Assembly (NCBI GenBank): GCA_035048815.1
Contig: JAUCBN010000035.1
Span: forward strand, 3,298,501-3,362,500
Length of the DNA: 64,000 nucleotides
Source of the DNA: Abelmoschus esculentus
Taxonomy: Eukaryota; Streptophyta; Magnoliopsida; Malvales; Malvaceae
Direction of reading: 5' to 3'
The position numbers and the translations under genes were made by a program. The notes beneath the pieces are model-generated. The model ran no database searches and had not been told where the DNA came from. It saw only the letters and a list, made by a program, of their open reading frames with translations. This document shows, one piece after another, positions 23,126-35,419 of the stretch (position 1 is the first letter of the stretch; the number at the start of each line of letters is the position of its first letter).

Positions 23126-24432
23126 TGTAACCTCGAAATTTATCTAATTTTTTAGAATAAAAGTTAGGGTTCATAATATTAAAATTTGATTCGCAAGATA
23201 GGTTTTTATTAAAAACAAAAGATAAGAATAAATCGCTTAAAATAATTTATTACCAAACATACTAAAATATTATCCAAATAAAATAAAGTTCAACCCAACA
23301 ATAAATCGTATAAAGTCCAGAAAGTCCGAAGTAAAGTTCTGAATCCAAAGTCCAATACAGATAATAAAATATTCAGAAATAATAAAATAGTCTGATAACT
23401 ATAAAACATACGTAATAATCTGAAAATAGTAAACTCCAAATACCGAAGTAGCCTAGGTCAAGGACCTGAAACAGGAAGCTGAGAGAGTGTAAGCTAGGGA
23501 GCCTAGTGTGTCTCTAAAGTACAGATAAAACAGGATTTTAGATTAGTATATGCAGATGATGTGGTGTATGCATGAAATGCACCCATCTCCGAACACCAAC
23601 AGAAGAGTAGGTTCCCCTGAACCTCTCTAACTCCATCATACCAGTAGAAGTGGAAACTCGACCCGAAGGTGGAGCCACTGATCAGAAGTGGTATCTCGAC
23701 CCGTAGGTGGAGCCACTGAACAGAAGTGATAAGTCACTAAACTTCCCCGTACACATAGTCTACCAGATGTAATGAATATGCATAAGTAGAATCAGAGTGC
23801 ATGTATTACAATGAAACAGAAGGCAAGCATACCATGTAACAGTGACAGGAATATGATGTCAGAATAATGCATGATCATACGAATTTTAACAGAAAACGGA
23901 ATGTACTGAAAAATAGAGTAAACAGAAGAGAACATACCTGAACAGATAACTCAACGACGATACTGACGTCGGCTGGACTCGGCTCTACCACTAGAATGCA
24001 CAGGAGTAGAACGTACGGGTCCCGATGCTATTGGACAGGAGGTCGTCCAGGAGGAGGAGGCAGATGCTCGGGCTCGGAATCCACGTCACCAAACAACACT
24101 CTGAGGGAGAGGGGACGCGGACACCACGAAAGGAGAGCAAGGAAACATAAAAAGAAGCCAAGGAAAGGGGACCGGATTGTTTATTATGAATCAGAAGAAA
24201 AGGAAAGGAATTTCTCACAGGATCGGACGAAGAACAGGGAAAGAAACTTTCCAAAATAAAAAAGGGTAAAATTACCCACGAAGGGCCTGAACTTCCAGAG
24301 TTCAAAAACAGGGCTTTAAGATTTAAGAAATTGCAAAAAGGTCCTAAATTCGATTTTAAAATTCCCAAATAAATAGGGCACAACAGTTAGGGATTTGACT
24401 CTAATTGGGAAAAAAGCACTTGGGGTGTTACA
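23126..24432 (-). repeat. 5' LTR of the gypsy element
   Basis: Partner of 16878-18187 with the same ends. It would carry the element's promoter. Differences between the two LTRs are concentrated in transitions, as expected for methylated repeats. Confidence 0.95.
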
Positions 24433-25026
24433 GTAATCCTAAACAAGCCCTTAATAGTGGTGTAACCATGAAAGAAGATCGGATAGGAAGAAAAGGAATT
24501 GGGGTAAAAAAAAACATAATAAATTAATTATAAATATTTTTAAAGTGTTACATTAAATTTTTTAACGATAATTGACGATAATGTTTGTAATAAAAATAAA
24601 TTAAAAGCACGATGATTGTATTGTAAGTTTTAAAAGTTCGATAATCATATTAAAAGAACCCTAAAAATTAAAAATTATAGGTGTAGTTTATCCTAAAATA
24701 AAAATATATAATATCAATAAAAGTTGATTAAGTGATAAGGAGCTTGATTTTAGGTTTAAAGTATTATTTATGCAAAATAAATATATAACACGGATTAATC
24801 CAAATTAATTAGAATAAAACCTAAAAACAGAAATAATAATATATATAGTATGTAATCTAGGTACATTCATATTTTTATATATATATTACTCATTTAGGCA
24901 TTGATTCATTGCCTTATACACAATAATTAAAACCTCACATGAACATTGATTTAAAGTAGAATATAATACACAGACTTTATTTAAATGCAATACATGAATT
25001 TTAATTTGGCGTAAATATTAATGGTG

Positions 25027-25450
25027 AGTATTTGATCGAGTCGAGTTAAAAAGTTTTGAGTTGTTCGAGTTGACAAGTCATTTTTTATAACTCAAACTTT
25101 ATTTGAAATTTTTCGATTCGATTCGAGTCGAATCGAATCGAATTTTTGAGTTCTTATAAATATTTAATTATAATTATTTATCATTTTATAGTACGACTTA
25201 ATTCCAATTTAAACGACTTTCTCTAATCATTTAAGATATGTATATATATCATAAAAAGTTGAGAGACTCATCTCAAACTTAAAAATAAATCCTTTAATTA
25301 CTAAAAATTTTGAGTTATTCGAATTTTCATTTTACAACTCAAACTTTATTTGAAATATTTTTTGAGTTGAGTCAAAACGAGTCGGATATTTTTTCCTCGA
25401 GTCGAGTTGAGTTATTCGGTTTTTTCAAGTGGAGTCGAGTTTTGCTCACC
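25027..25450. mobile_element. Possible hAT-like MITE rich in TCGAG repeats
   Basis: The left end GGTGAGTATTTGATCGAGTCGAG and the right end ACTCGACTCC...TTTGCTCACCC read inversely resemble each other. Inside are many TCGAGT/ACTCGA units. No clean 8-bp target duplication was found, so the limits are approximate. Confidence 0.45.
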
Positions 25451-26705
25451 CAATAAATACGCACTTAAAACTTTGATTTTTTATTTAACTGTACACGCTC
25501 CAAATTCACGGTAAATGTCTCATTGAATTTTTGTATTTATTTAAGGGTGTTCATGGTAAGTTAATCGTATCGTTTATTTTAAATAGCCGATTAACTGTTA
25601 TAACGATTATTGAATCTTGTTAATCATAATTTAACCATTAAAAAACGATTAACCGTAATGATTAACCATTAATATGTTGTTAACCAATGGTTCAATTATA
25701 GATTAACATATAACCTATTATAATTTTTTCACATGTTTATTATTTTTTAGAAAATAATGTAATTATCTCTATAATAAATAGTATATTAAAATATTTATAA
25801 AAATACTTAAATAAAGATATTTTAATTATTTATACCATAATTAAAACATATTTACACACAAGCTTCATAATATTTTAAAGGCATAAAGATAATTTTAACC
25901 GTTAATGTTTATAATTTTTATCATTTTGTCCCTTATTCTTTTTAGGGATAAATTTAGTCCTTAATCCGTACCTTTTTAACAAATAGCTTATTTTTTAACA
26001 ACCATGATAACTGGACTGTTAAAAATATAAGGAAGATGACATGTCATATGATATGATAATATATTTTAAACAACATATCATCTAACCTATCAAATACATA
26101 TATATATGAAATATAATTTTATTATAATATAAAATAATTAAAACTCAAATATTAAATTTTATGGTTTGATTCGATTAAAATTTACGGTTTTAACGTTCTT
26201 TAATTTTTAAAAAATTAATTAAAATAAATAATATATTTATTAAACCCTTTAATATCAATTTATTTTACCAATAGAACAAGAAAACACGTATCTGAGTCTT
26301 TGACAAATCTAAAATTTCAAGTAAAAATTAAAAAATAACAATGATTATAAAATAAATAATATATAAAAAAATAAATTAAAAATTATTTAATTAATATATA
26401 CTCAATGATTCTATATCACCAACTTAAATACAAATATCTAGTCTAATATATTGTTTGGTTAAAGAAAAATTTAAATATTTGATATCATAAAATAATACTA
26501 AATAGTAAATATTATAAAAACATATTAGAATAATACGATATCTAATTAATTTAATGTTATAAAAATAAATTCAAATATTTCAAGAGACTATCTTAAAAAA
26601 TAAATCCAAATATTTTAAGAGATTATCTTTAAAATATATTTAATATAGGTTATAATAGATTTTTTTTATTATGGTTAATATGGAATAAACGAGTTTCGTA
26701 TGAAA

Positions 26706-26800
26706 AAACTAAAATTAAACTAAATTATAAATTTTAAATTGAATAAAAAAACTAAAATTAAACTAAATTATAAATTTTAAATTGAATAAAAAAACTAAAC
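26706..26800. repeat. 43-bp tandem duplication
   Basis: The unit starting AAACTAAAATTAAACTAAAT occurs at 26706 and again at 26749, with the beginning of a third copy at 26792. The spacing is exactly 43 bases and the copies look identical. Confidence 0.85.
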
Positions 26801-27214
26801 CACAATATATAAATTTGAATCTAATCGTATAATTCGATTTAAATTAAATTTTTAATTTTCTCACTTTCGTAGCTCAACTATAAATTTAGTATAGGTAAAT
26901 TACAACAATAATGGTAAATTATGTTACCATAATAAGCAACAAATTTAAATTATCCAACAACCACCATTTATCTTTTTTTTAATTACCTAATATGAAAATG
27001 TATATTGCCGTAAATTTGGGTTTGAAATCACCTATCTTTTTATTATATTTTAAAAAATATAAAATATATTTTAAAATAGTAGGATTTATAATTTAAAACA
27101 TAAAATTTAAATATTATTTAAATATTATTTTTTATATAATTTTAGTATATGACATAAAAAAATAAGGTAAGATATCTTTCCTCCAAATCCAATAGTTTGT
27201 GTCACCTCACCCAC

Positions 27215-27222
27215 TATATAAA
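27215..27222 (+). promoter_or_regulatory. TATA box of the MADS gene
   Basis: TATATAAA lies 118 bases upstream of the MADS ATG, a suitable spacing for a short leader. Confidence 0.6.
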
Positions 27223-27332
27223 GCTCTCATTGGCACTCGTTTAGGGCAGCTCAAATCTCTCTTTACCCAAGAGCAGAAGATACATTTTCTTGCCAAGCAA
27301 ACACAAATATTTAAGTTTGCAAAGCAATAGTC

Positions 27333-28535
27333 ATGGCAAGAAGGAAGGTTAGCCTTGACTGGATAGCAAACAATAGTTCCCGTCGAGCTAGCCTCAAGAA
27401 ACGCAGATTAGGGTTGATTAAAAAGGTGTCGGAGCTAGCCACTCTATGTGGCATAGAAGCTTGTCTTGTCATTTACAGCCCGCAGGAGAACGAGCCATTG
27501 GTGTGGCCCTCCCTCGATGAAGTGAAACGGTTGATCGGAAAGTTCTATCTTGTTCCGGAGATGGAACGCTCGAAGAAGACGATGAACATGGAGATCTACA
27601 TGGAGGACAAGTTCTCCAAGGAGCAAGAACGCCTGATGAAGCTCATTTGGAAAAACAAGGAGGTAGAGGTGAGGAAGTTCATGCTTCAGATGCATCAAGG
27701 CAAGATGATGGATGCCTTCGATGTTAATGAACTGGATGCGTTGATCTGGTTCGAGGAAACAAGGAGGACTAATATAAGGAACCGCATTGAATATCATAAA
27801 CAAGTTCCTTATTCTGAAGCAGCTGTTGTTCCCTCTGAGGGAGATGTCGCTTTACAACCACCACCCCAAGTTCCTGCAACTGCAGATTATGATGTTGTCG
27901 GTGCCAGTGCTGCAGGTATTCGAGACATTAATCAGAGGGCAACCGGCGATTTTTTTCTCAGGGACAATTGGTTCCCCAATATTATGAACGCCGGTGAGTT
28001 CAGAGCTGGAGCTAGCAGTAGCAGCAGCAGCGACGGCAGACAGAGTGGTATGGGGTTAACTCATTATAACCCATATGTTCCCACCTCCGGTGTTTCACTT
28101 CACCTCGGTCTGCCACGATCTTCATATGGTGGCAGCTCAAGTATTGCAACTGAACTTGGTCTGCCAAGATCCTCGATTCGTGGCAGTTCAAGGGCTGTGC
28201 CAGAACATAGGCCTCCAAGACCCCCATTCAGTGGTAGCTCCTCAAATGTTGTTGCTTCTGAGCTAGGTCTGCCAAGATCTTCTTTCGGCAGCAGCTCAAG
28301 AGCTCCCTTCGGAACTTTCAACAGCCTTATCGTTGATACGGATCTGGGTGAAGGTGGCTATATTATCCCTCTCGGTGGTCATGATATGGGTCCAGGACAT
28401 TACCCGTTGGGACCCGTTGGAAGCGGCTCCTCTGCAAGTGAGTTTGAAGGGAATCCTTTCAGGATTTTTGGTGGTGAAAGCAGCAGTAGCGCCGCAACCA
28501 ATAGTGCAATAGGACCATCTGATAGCAACAAGTAG
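27333..28535 (+). CDS. Type I (M-gamma) MADS-box protein, AGL80-like
   Basis: Intronless frame of 400 residues starting at ATG 27333. Residues 1-60 are a MADS domain of the M-gamma class: MARRKVSLDWIANNSSR, KKRRLGLIKKVSEL, TLCGIEACLVIYSP, then PLVWPS. A helical region (about 85-140) follows, as in AGL80/PHERES-type factors, which dimerise with M-alpha partners and act in the central cell and endosperm. The C-terminal half is unusual: Ser/Gly-rich, with a four-times repeated LGLPRSS-like unit between about residues 258 and 325, and more Ser runs near the end. AGL80 itself is far shorter, so the tail is an expansion. No K-box is seen. The reading frame is intact. Confidence 0.92.
   Translation: MARRKVSLDWIANNSSRRASLKKRRLGLIKKVSELATLCGIEACLVIYSPQENEPLVWPSLDEVKRLIGKFYLVPEMERSKKTMNMEIYMEDKFSKEQERLMKLIWKNKEVEVRKFMLQMHQGKMMDAFDVNELDALIWFEETRRTNIRNRIEYHKQVPYSEAAVVPSEGDVALQPPPQVPATADYDVVGASAAGIRDINQRATGDFFLRDNWFPNIMNAGEFRAGASSSSSSDGRQSGMGLTHYNPYVPTSGVSLHLGLPRSSYGGSSSIATELGLPRSSIRGSSRAVPEHRPPRPPFSGSSSNVVASELGLPRSSFGSSSRAPFGTFNSLIVDTDLGEGGYIIPLGGHDMGPGHYPLGPVGSGSSASEFEGNPFRIFGGESSSSAATNSAIGPSDSNK
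28104..28310 (+). repeat. In-frame coding repeat in the MADS gene
   Basis: Four imperfect units begin near 28104, 28155, 28206 and 28263, spaced 51-57 bases, each encoding a version of LGLPRSS followed by a GSSS segment. The third unit is the most diverged (RPPRPPFSGSS). All length changes keep the frame. Confidence 0.8.
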
Positions 28536-30720
28536 CTCACCAACCTTTCTCCCTGAAATTCGATTTCGAAGTTTGTTTTATGTTGAATTATCCACAGGAA
28601 CAATCATATTCCTGAACATGACTTCCATTATTTGGTGCTCGAGATCTCGTATTTGTCTCGTATTGGCAAAGTTAGCATTGTATTTAGGTTGATATTTTTC
28701 TATAGTTTTGATCTCATTAATACACCTACTTTAAATTATAAATTAAATAAAATTCTATATTCCACTCGATTAACTATAATTTTTAAATTTATAAATTATA
28801 AAATATTTAAATATTTTTTTATTTTCCGATTTAACATAGAAGCCATACGGATACTATTCCTTAGATTACTTATCTTTAGTTGTGACATATGTTTATACCT
28901 AAGAAAAAAAACGTAAATAAATAGGAGGATTTTTCGATATTCTAGTAGGGATGTAGAAGAAATTCTTGATTATATTAGGGAGGTTGTTCGTATTAGAACT
29001 CGAAATAAAATTATTCGAATAGATGATGTAAATAGATGTATTTGTGCAGTTTTGAGAATTCCTTAAGGATAGATTCAACTATTCTTATAAGAGATGTAAT
29101 TCATGTCTTTGGATAAATACAACACAACTTATCCAAAAAAAAATATTTATACCTTTTAGTAAAAATATTCGTTCAAAAAATACCCACATTTTTACTTTAA
29201 AAAAAGCTTTTGTTATTTTAAGTATAATTACTTCGTCTCTTATCTGTGTCTTTTTATAAGAATAGATCTAGAGATTTTAAAAAAAGTCGTACCCTTTAAA
29301 ATTTTATATTTTTGTTAATAAGTTAATTTTATATCTCTAAACTCTTATAATTTAATATCTTTTATAATTTTAATATATTTTTTAATAATTTATATATCTT
29401 ACATAAAATTCTAAATTCGTGATATTTTCAAATATAATATTCCAATTTTAGAATATATTCTGAAAATATAATAAATTTAAATGCGACACGTGTAACCCGT
29501 GAATGTATATCCAGTAGAATCTGACAACTTTCCAGTTCGTGGACAGAGATTTGCCACGTCAGTCAAATTTAGTACATGCCTAATCTACGGTCTCCTACAT
29601 ATTTTTTGAATTAAAAATTACATCATAATATACTAAAAATACAAAAATATTATATTTAGATGAATAAATTTTATTTATCTAAAAAAAATACATCATAATA
29701 TACTAAAAATACAGAAATATTTTGTTTTATTAAAAGTTTTTATCTTAATATGTTATAATAATTAATATTTTTATTTTCAGCAAATTAATTCTCTTAAAAT
29801 CTAAATTTATTGATTAATAAAATGTCAAAACTTAAATTCTATTCTTTTATATTGATATAATAATAAATTTAATTTTTTAAAAAAACTTAAACTTTTTTTA
29901 TTAATTTTAGTTATTACGAATACAGTCACATATTTTATAAATGAATGGAATCCAAATGTTAATACACGTAATAAACAAATACTCTTTTATAAAAATATAA
30001 AATATTAACCGACTGTCGTAGCTTTAATTAATAACAAAAATTTTACGTGAATTGTTATATAATTCATTAAAAATTAAATATATTATTTTATAAAATTATA
30101 TATAAATTTGAAAATGATTTTAAATAATTAAATATAAAGTTTTATATTAATATAATAATAAAATAATTTATTTTTAATAAATTATAATTTTAATTCTAAT
30201 CATACATAAAAAATAAAAAATATTATTAATAACATTAAAACTCCGTAATTTAAAAAATAAAAATAACTTAATCAAATGAATAAATATACTTAATAATAAA
30301 ATAATTTTTTTATTTTATTTTTCAAATAATTATAAAGTTATAATGACTAGAATTTTTAGAAGGAGGTTTGGTACAGGTTTTAGTGCTGATGGGACCCACC
30401 GTCCTAGTTGTCCGAAAACCCGTCAATTCCAAAACCAATTACTTTTATTAATAAAAATGGAATAAAAAAACAATATTCTTCATCTGTGTTTAGCATAAAC
30501 AAAGAAAGCTGTAATTTTTGATTCAGTGATTCTGCCGACTGTCGAATTAAGTGGCTTTTTGTCCCTTGCTTTGTTTAATAACACGTTCAAGCTGTAGAGA
30601 TTTCTTGGAACTGTAATTAAAGGAACTAAATTTTCATTGAGATCTGAAGCAACCCCTTTTGGGTTTCTGGGATTCTACTTTTCTGATTCTGGCTTCTCCA
30701 AGGAGTGATTTTCATTGAGC
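28536..30720. other. Intergenic DNA
   Basis: AT-rich, with the MADS 3' end on the left and the leader exon of the next gene from about 30440. A 33-base phrase (CATCATAATATACTAAAAAT...) is directly repeated at about 29621 and 29690. A short open stretch at 28917-29065 has protein-like composition but is not recognised. Confidence 0.5.
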
Positions 30721-31238
30721 TTCATGTAAGTTCAACTTGATTGCTTTTACTTAAACGCTTGTTCTTTCTTTCTTGTGATTTGACTCAAGATATTGGTTAA
30801 AGTATGTGTATCTGACAAATTGGATAACTTTGGTTTCCTCTGTTCTTGCAAAGTTCATGTTCATGTTTTTTCTTTCATTTTGTTGATCTTATGAGGTTAG
30901 AGATATGGATGTTTTGGAGGAGTTTTCAATGGTTTCATGCTCTTGTTTTATAGCATTCCTAGAAGCCATCCCCCCCTTTTTTTGGCAGTTTTTTTTTTCC
31001 TGTTTCAAGCCTGAACATGTCACATTGGAGGTCTTAATTACCTTTTAGTGTTCCATATTCTGCAGATAGAGGTCAAATTTGTTTTTTGAGTTTTGTCTCT
31101 GAGGCTGTCATTAACTGTTTTGACTGAGAATTTAATGCATGTATTTAAAAAATTGGTTTTTAGTTGCAAGGTTAGCTGATCCTTGGAGTGCTTGAGTGGG
31201 AGCTGGCCGCTGGGTGCTGTTTTCTTGTAGATGTAAAT

Positions 31239-34200
31239 ATGGAAAAGAAAAAGACAATCTCTCAATACAGAGAGAGGCTGGACAATACGCTGTCTTCTTC
31301 CGAACTGACCGATCCCGATACACTTAAAACCCTTGTAAAGAATCAGATTTTACGATATGCAAAAGATGAGGAAGAAGGTTTTAGAGCATCTTTTCCCACT
31401 TTTACAGTTTAAACCGTCATATGTGTACTTTGAATCCCTCAATGGACATTACTTGCTACATTTTAGAGTTTCTTCTCAAGTATATACTGTCAAAGTTCAA
31501 ACATTTTCTTCTTTCTGGTCAACAGAGTTTAGTGAACATTTATTGGACAAAAGGACTCGGGAAGTATCCAATTTTCTCGACATGTTACGGAGCACTTCTG
31601 TTGATGATCATCAACTGTCAGAATCCAGTGAGACATCACATGGTCAATGGAAAGTATGCTCTCGTAGCTAGTTTCCCTTATTTCATTTATACCAATGACT
31701 TCATTGAGCAGATCTTACTGGAATGAACTTTTTTTATGTTCTGAATCGTGATTATTGTTCTCTGATATGCATGATCAACCTTTTTTGGACAGTTGAAGCA
31801 TGATAATGAAGAATTCCGTGTTATGTACCGTGAAGGACCTCATGGTACCCCTTTTCATACATTACTTGTCGAAGGCTATGTGGATGGGCCTTTGGATGTT
31901 TGTAAGTTATGCTCATTTTTTAGTTGTTTTTAAGCTTAATCCTAAATGATGAACAAAACATATGCAATTGCAATTAATTCAAGACTTTTAAGTACCAGTC
32001 ATGGTACAAGAAACTTTTTTCATCAGCTACTTCATTGCAGGTATGTGTATTTCTTGGGAGTCAGCCCTCTACAAGAAATGGTGAGAATGGTTTCTGGTGT
32101 TTCACTTTATTACAATGTAGAATTAACATACATACTTCCGTTCTCAAGATTTCATCCAATTTAACTCAAAATGTGTTCAATACTAATCTTCTTTTACTCT
32201 TCCTAGGTGGCCTCAGTCTAGCTTTCCACCTTTCAAAGTAACTAATTCCACCTGTGTACGAAAGATCCGAATTGGTGAACAGATAGCTCTAGTGAGGTTT
32301 GTCAAGCCTAGAATTATAATAGTTTACTTAAATACGTTTCCTTCATTTTCTAATACATTGAAGTCTGAAATTGTAAAATGCACACTTGTTTTTGTATTTT
32401 CGGAAGAAAGGGTGAAGGTTGCATGGCCACTGTCAGCTAGGGAGGCTCTAGTACACTTTTTTTCCTTTGAGTTCTTTCAAGACGATCTGATTGTTATTCT
32501 CGTGAACACGGTAGTCACTTCGAAGACTTGAATTTGGTTTCACTTCCTTTGCAATTTATTTTCTTCCCAAAGACTCGAAATTCATCTAAACATTTATCTG
32601 ATTTTTGGTTTTAGATATCAGATGTGAGCAATATTGATAGAGCCACACATGGGTTTACTAGAGATGGGATCCCTGAAGCAAAGGATGTTGTAAGGATTGA
32701 TGTAGTTGGAGGCTTTGCTTTGCAGAAGGTCAACAATGAAAGAAGCTACTTTAGGTAAGTTGTAATTCTTTGAATTGTCATATTAGAATAGGAACATAAA
32801 TTTTACCTTATGCATTTCTGGGAGACAATAGTCAACAGATTTAGATCACTCGTACAAGCGCTATACGAGTTTTACCTGCAACGAAAGTAGAGACCTTGTA
32901 GATACTGTAAGGAAAATAGCAATTATGGCTGTAGAAACTGTGTCCATATCATGTATTGAAGGTCATATTCCTCTCATAGTTTTCCTTTTCTCCTCTTAAT
33001 ATTAAAAGATTGTTAACTTTGTAGGACAATAGCAAATATGGATATGAAGCTGGATTTTGTCCCTCCATCGCTTATAAATTTCATCGCAAGGCAGCTTATC
33101 GGAAACGGTTTCAGACTTTATCAAAAGGTCATGCAGCCTTCTGACATAACATCTTAATTTCCCGCACGTAGTTTAGTTTAGTTTTTTTTTCTTTTCTTTT
33201 TAACTGCTATCAATAAGTGTAATTCATTAGAGTTGCCACCATATGCAATGAAGTGATGGGCATAAATCGATGCAACCCATCATTTATCTTAAAAGGTTCC
33301 ATTGCTGAGAGCTTCTGGATTAGGAGCTTCATTTTTTGAGATGCTGATTATTACCATCCTGCCAATTATAGTCCCTCACATTCCCAGTTTTCAATGCTTT
33401 TCAGACTGTGGCTTCTGTCTAATAGCGATGAAGATTACAGCAAGGCCTTGGGAGAGCCTTTGTTTTGTCTAATACGCGAAGCTCTTTACTCCCGTAACAA
33501 ATCAGGCAATGTTCTTGAAGTGCAAGAGCTCAAAAGTAAACCTGATTCTTCGCCTAGTGAGAATGTAATTGAAGGCATACAAGACAACGTGGATGACGTT
33601 GAACCGATGGTTCATGCTAATGACCCTGCTGGTGGAGATTCACCAAAGAAAGCACAAGACAAAAAGAGAAAAGCTTTTGGTGAAATTGAGGAAGAAGAAA
33701 GCGAAGAGAGTACATGCTTGGAGGAGGGCATTACGGCTGCAAATCAATCTTCAACCTATAAATTGGTGGATTCAAATGGTGTAAATGCTAAACAAAAGAT
33801 CCCTATTCGTCCAGAGGTGAAGGAAGCTCTAGGAACATTGGAGAAAGCCATTTCATTAGTACGACGATACGGATTTAATACTCAAAGCAGATCTTCTAGT
33901 TTCTCTGACAAAGAAACTCCAAATTATGGGGAGGGTGCTGTAAAAGACCCAACTTATGCTGCAGAAGACAATGTTCCTTTAGAAGTGGAGATTGGCCATG
34001 ATTCTGGCTCCAAAAAGTTAGAGAATCTAGAGATTGCATTGGATGACTCCAAGAATAACAATGACATTAATGACACAAGGTAATAACATTAAGATAGTTA
34101 CACATATATCCCTTGTTTTCATGTCAAACCGAAATACACTTGTGAATTAATGGATTTTATGGTCTTTGGATGTACTTACAGGTCTGCAATATCGAATTCG

Positions 34201-34410
34201 TTGTCAAGGGAAGTAAACCATAACAAAGTAGTACCAGCATCTCCTCAGCAAAATATGATACCAATGGAGACAAACCAAGTTGGTTTGAATCCTCATGGAA
34301 ATGGAACTTTCAAGACAAATGGGTTCCACGAGAAGAGCGTAAATGATGTTTCGAAGTTGAGTAAATCGAGAAAGCATATGTTCTGTTGCTTTAGCTTCTA
34401 TTCAGGGTAG
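31239..34410 (+). CDS. START/SRPBCC-like (DUF220-type) protein of unknown function
   Basis: Ten coding exons: 31239-31377, 31526-31653, 31793-31901, 32041-32080, 32207-32296, 32411-32510, 32615-32754, 33025-33127, 33388-34079, 34182-34410, all GT-AG and in phase, giving 589 residues. The first half matches an uncharacterised plant family I associate with START-like/DUF220 folds: EEFRVMYREGPHGTPFHTLL, ALYKKWWPQSS, WPLSAREALVHFF, ISDVSNIDRATHGF, VVRIDVVGGFALQKV, FVPPSLINFIARQLI. The second half is acidic and low-complexity, with a basic patch (KKAQDKKRKAF) and a Cys/Phe-rich end. A leader intron (about 30726-31230) is likely. The usual acceptor of exon 9 (33405) would put the frame out, while an acceptor at 33388 keeps it open. 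Confidence 0.82.
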
Positions 34411-35419
34411 CTTGATGCCTGAACTGAAGAAGAAGACCTCGGATGCATGGAAAGCCAGGCACTTCATTTCAGCCTGCAGCATCGTAAAATACTTGAAGAG
34501 AGTGGATTCTGTAACATCTTATACAAAAAGGAAAGAACTAGTCCTATTTTTCTGCAACTTTAATTAATTACATGATATAATAGGTTGTAATATGTAGCCC
34601 TAAATAAGTTTAAACAAAATTTCTTGGTTTATTTTAGACCAGTCATACGAAATTGTCATGAGCATGTTAGGCCACGGGCCAACACAACACTAACGTTGTA
34701 ATAACTAACTAATAAACACTGAAAAACCTAACTGTTGTTGGTTAGCTAAACCCTGTCAGAAGAACCTATTTAACGCGTCATTGTTTCAAAACAATTCTGC
34801 CATTCGTTATTTTCTCTTTCCCTTCCTTTCCTTTCCCGGGAAAAAAACAAAAGGGGCAGAGAATACAACAATCTTTCTTTGATTCCTCAATTTGATTAAA
34901 ACCCTAATATATGCATTGTTTCTATCTCATATATGTAAACCTGCCTTAACCCAAAAAACAAACAAACTAATTATCCATTTCCCTTGCTTCTGTTTCATTG
35001 GTTTGAATCGTTTTCCCATTAGTCCGATTACAAATCATTGTTTTGACATCAAAAATTTCAACTTTGATCTTTTGTTTCTATTGGGTTATTGAAAGTTTCT
35101 TTCTTTATCTCTATATGTATGATTATTGATCAATCCATGTTCGTGGGAAGTTTTCTGAGATTAAAGGGTACAAATACAAAGGCTTTAATTTTATATTTTT
35201 GATGAAATTGTGCTTTTTGAGATAATTCTTCTGCTTGTTACATGACATTGATGGTTGAATCATTGGTATCTGGTTCAATTGTGTTTTCAGTTGAAGCTTA
35301 GGCAACAATTTACCCTTCAGGGAAATGAGGCTGCAGCATTAGGCTAAGTTTCAGGATTTTTTCCCCTTATAGATGTATGTTTATGTAAGAAAAAGTGTAA
35401 GAATCGAGAGTAGTTTCAG
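34411..35419. other. Intergenic region and CDPK leader
   Basis: 3' end of the DUF220-like gene, then the CDPK promoter. Pyrimidine-rich DNA around 34800-34840 and TTTCAG just before the CDPK ATG suggest a leader intron. No gene. Confidence 0.5.

Larger units (their letters stand above)
16878..24432 (-). mobile_element. Full-length Ty3/gypsy chromovirus, coding region inactivated
   Basis: A complete element of 7,555 bp on the minus strand. It has paired LTRs (16878-18187 and 23126-24432), an initiator-Met primer site, a polypurine tract, gag with a CCHC knuckle, then protease, reverse transcriptase, RNase H, integrase and a C-terminal chromodomain. That order defines Ty3/gypsy, and the chromodomain with TGGTATCAGAGC primer site points to a plant chromovirus of the Tekay/Del type. 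Flanks are GTAAA (16873-16877) and GTAAT (24433-24437), a 5-bp duplication with one mismatch. By eye the LTRs differ at about 3-4% of positions, mostly C/T and G/A changes, so insertion is fairly recent. At least eight in-frame stops make it non-autonomous. Confidence 0.95.
24438..27200. other. AT-rich intergenic DNA with decayed small repeats
   Basis: No gene supported. It contains a GAGTCGAG-rich fold-back segment (25025-25450), a stretch from 25545 beginning GGGTGTTCA with many TTAACCG/CGGTTAA phrases that resembles a hAT-type MITE, and a 43-bp tandem duplication. Confidence 0.55.
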
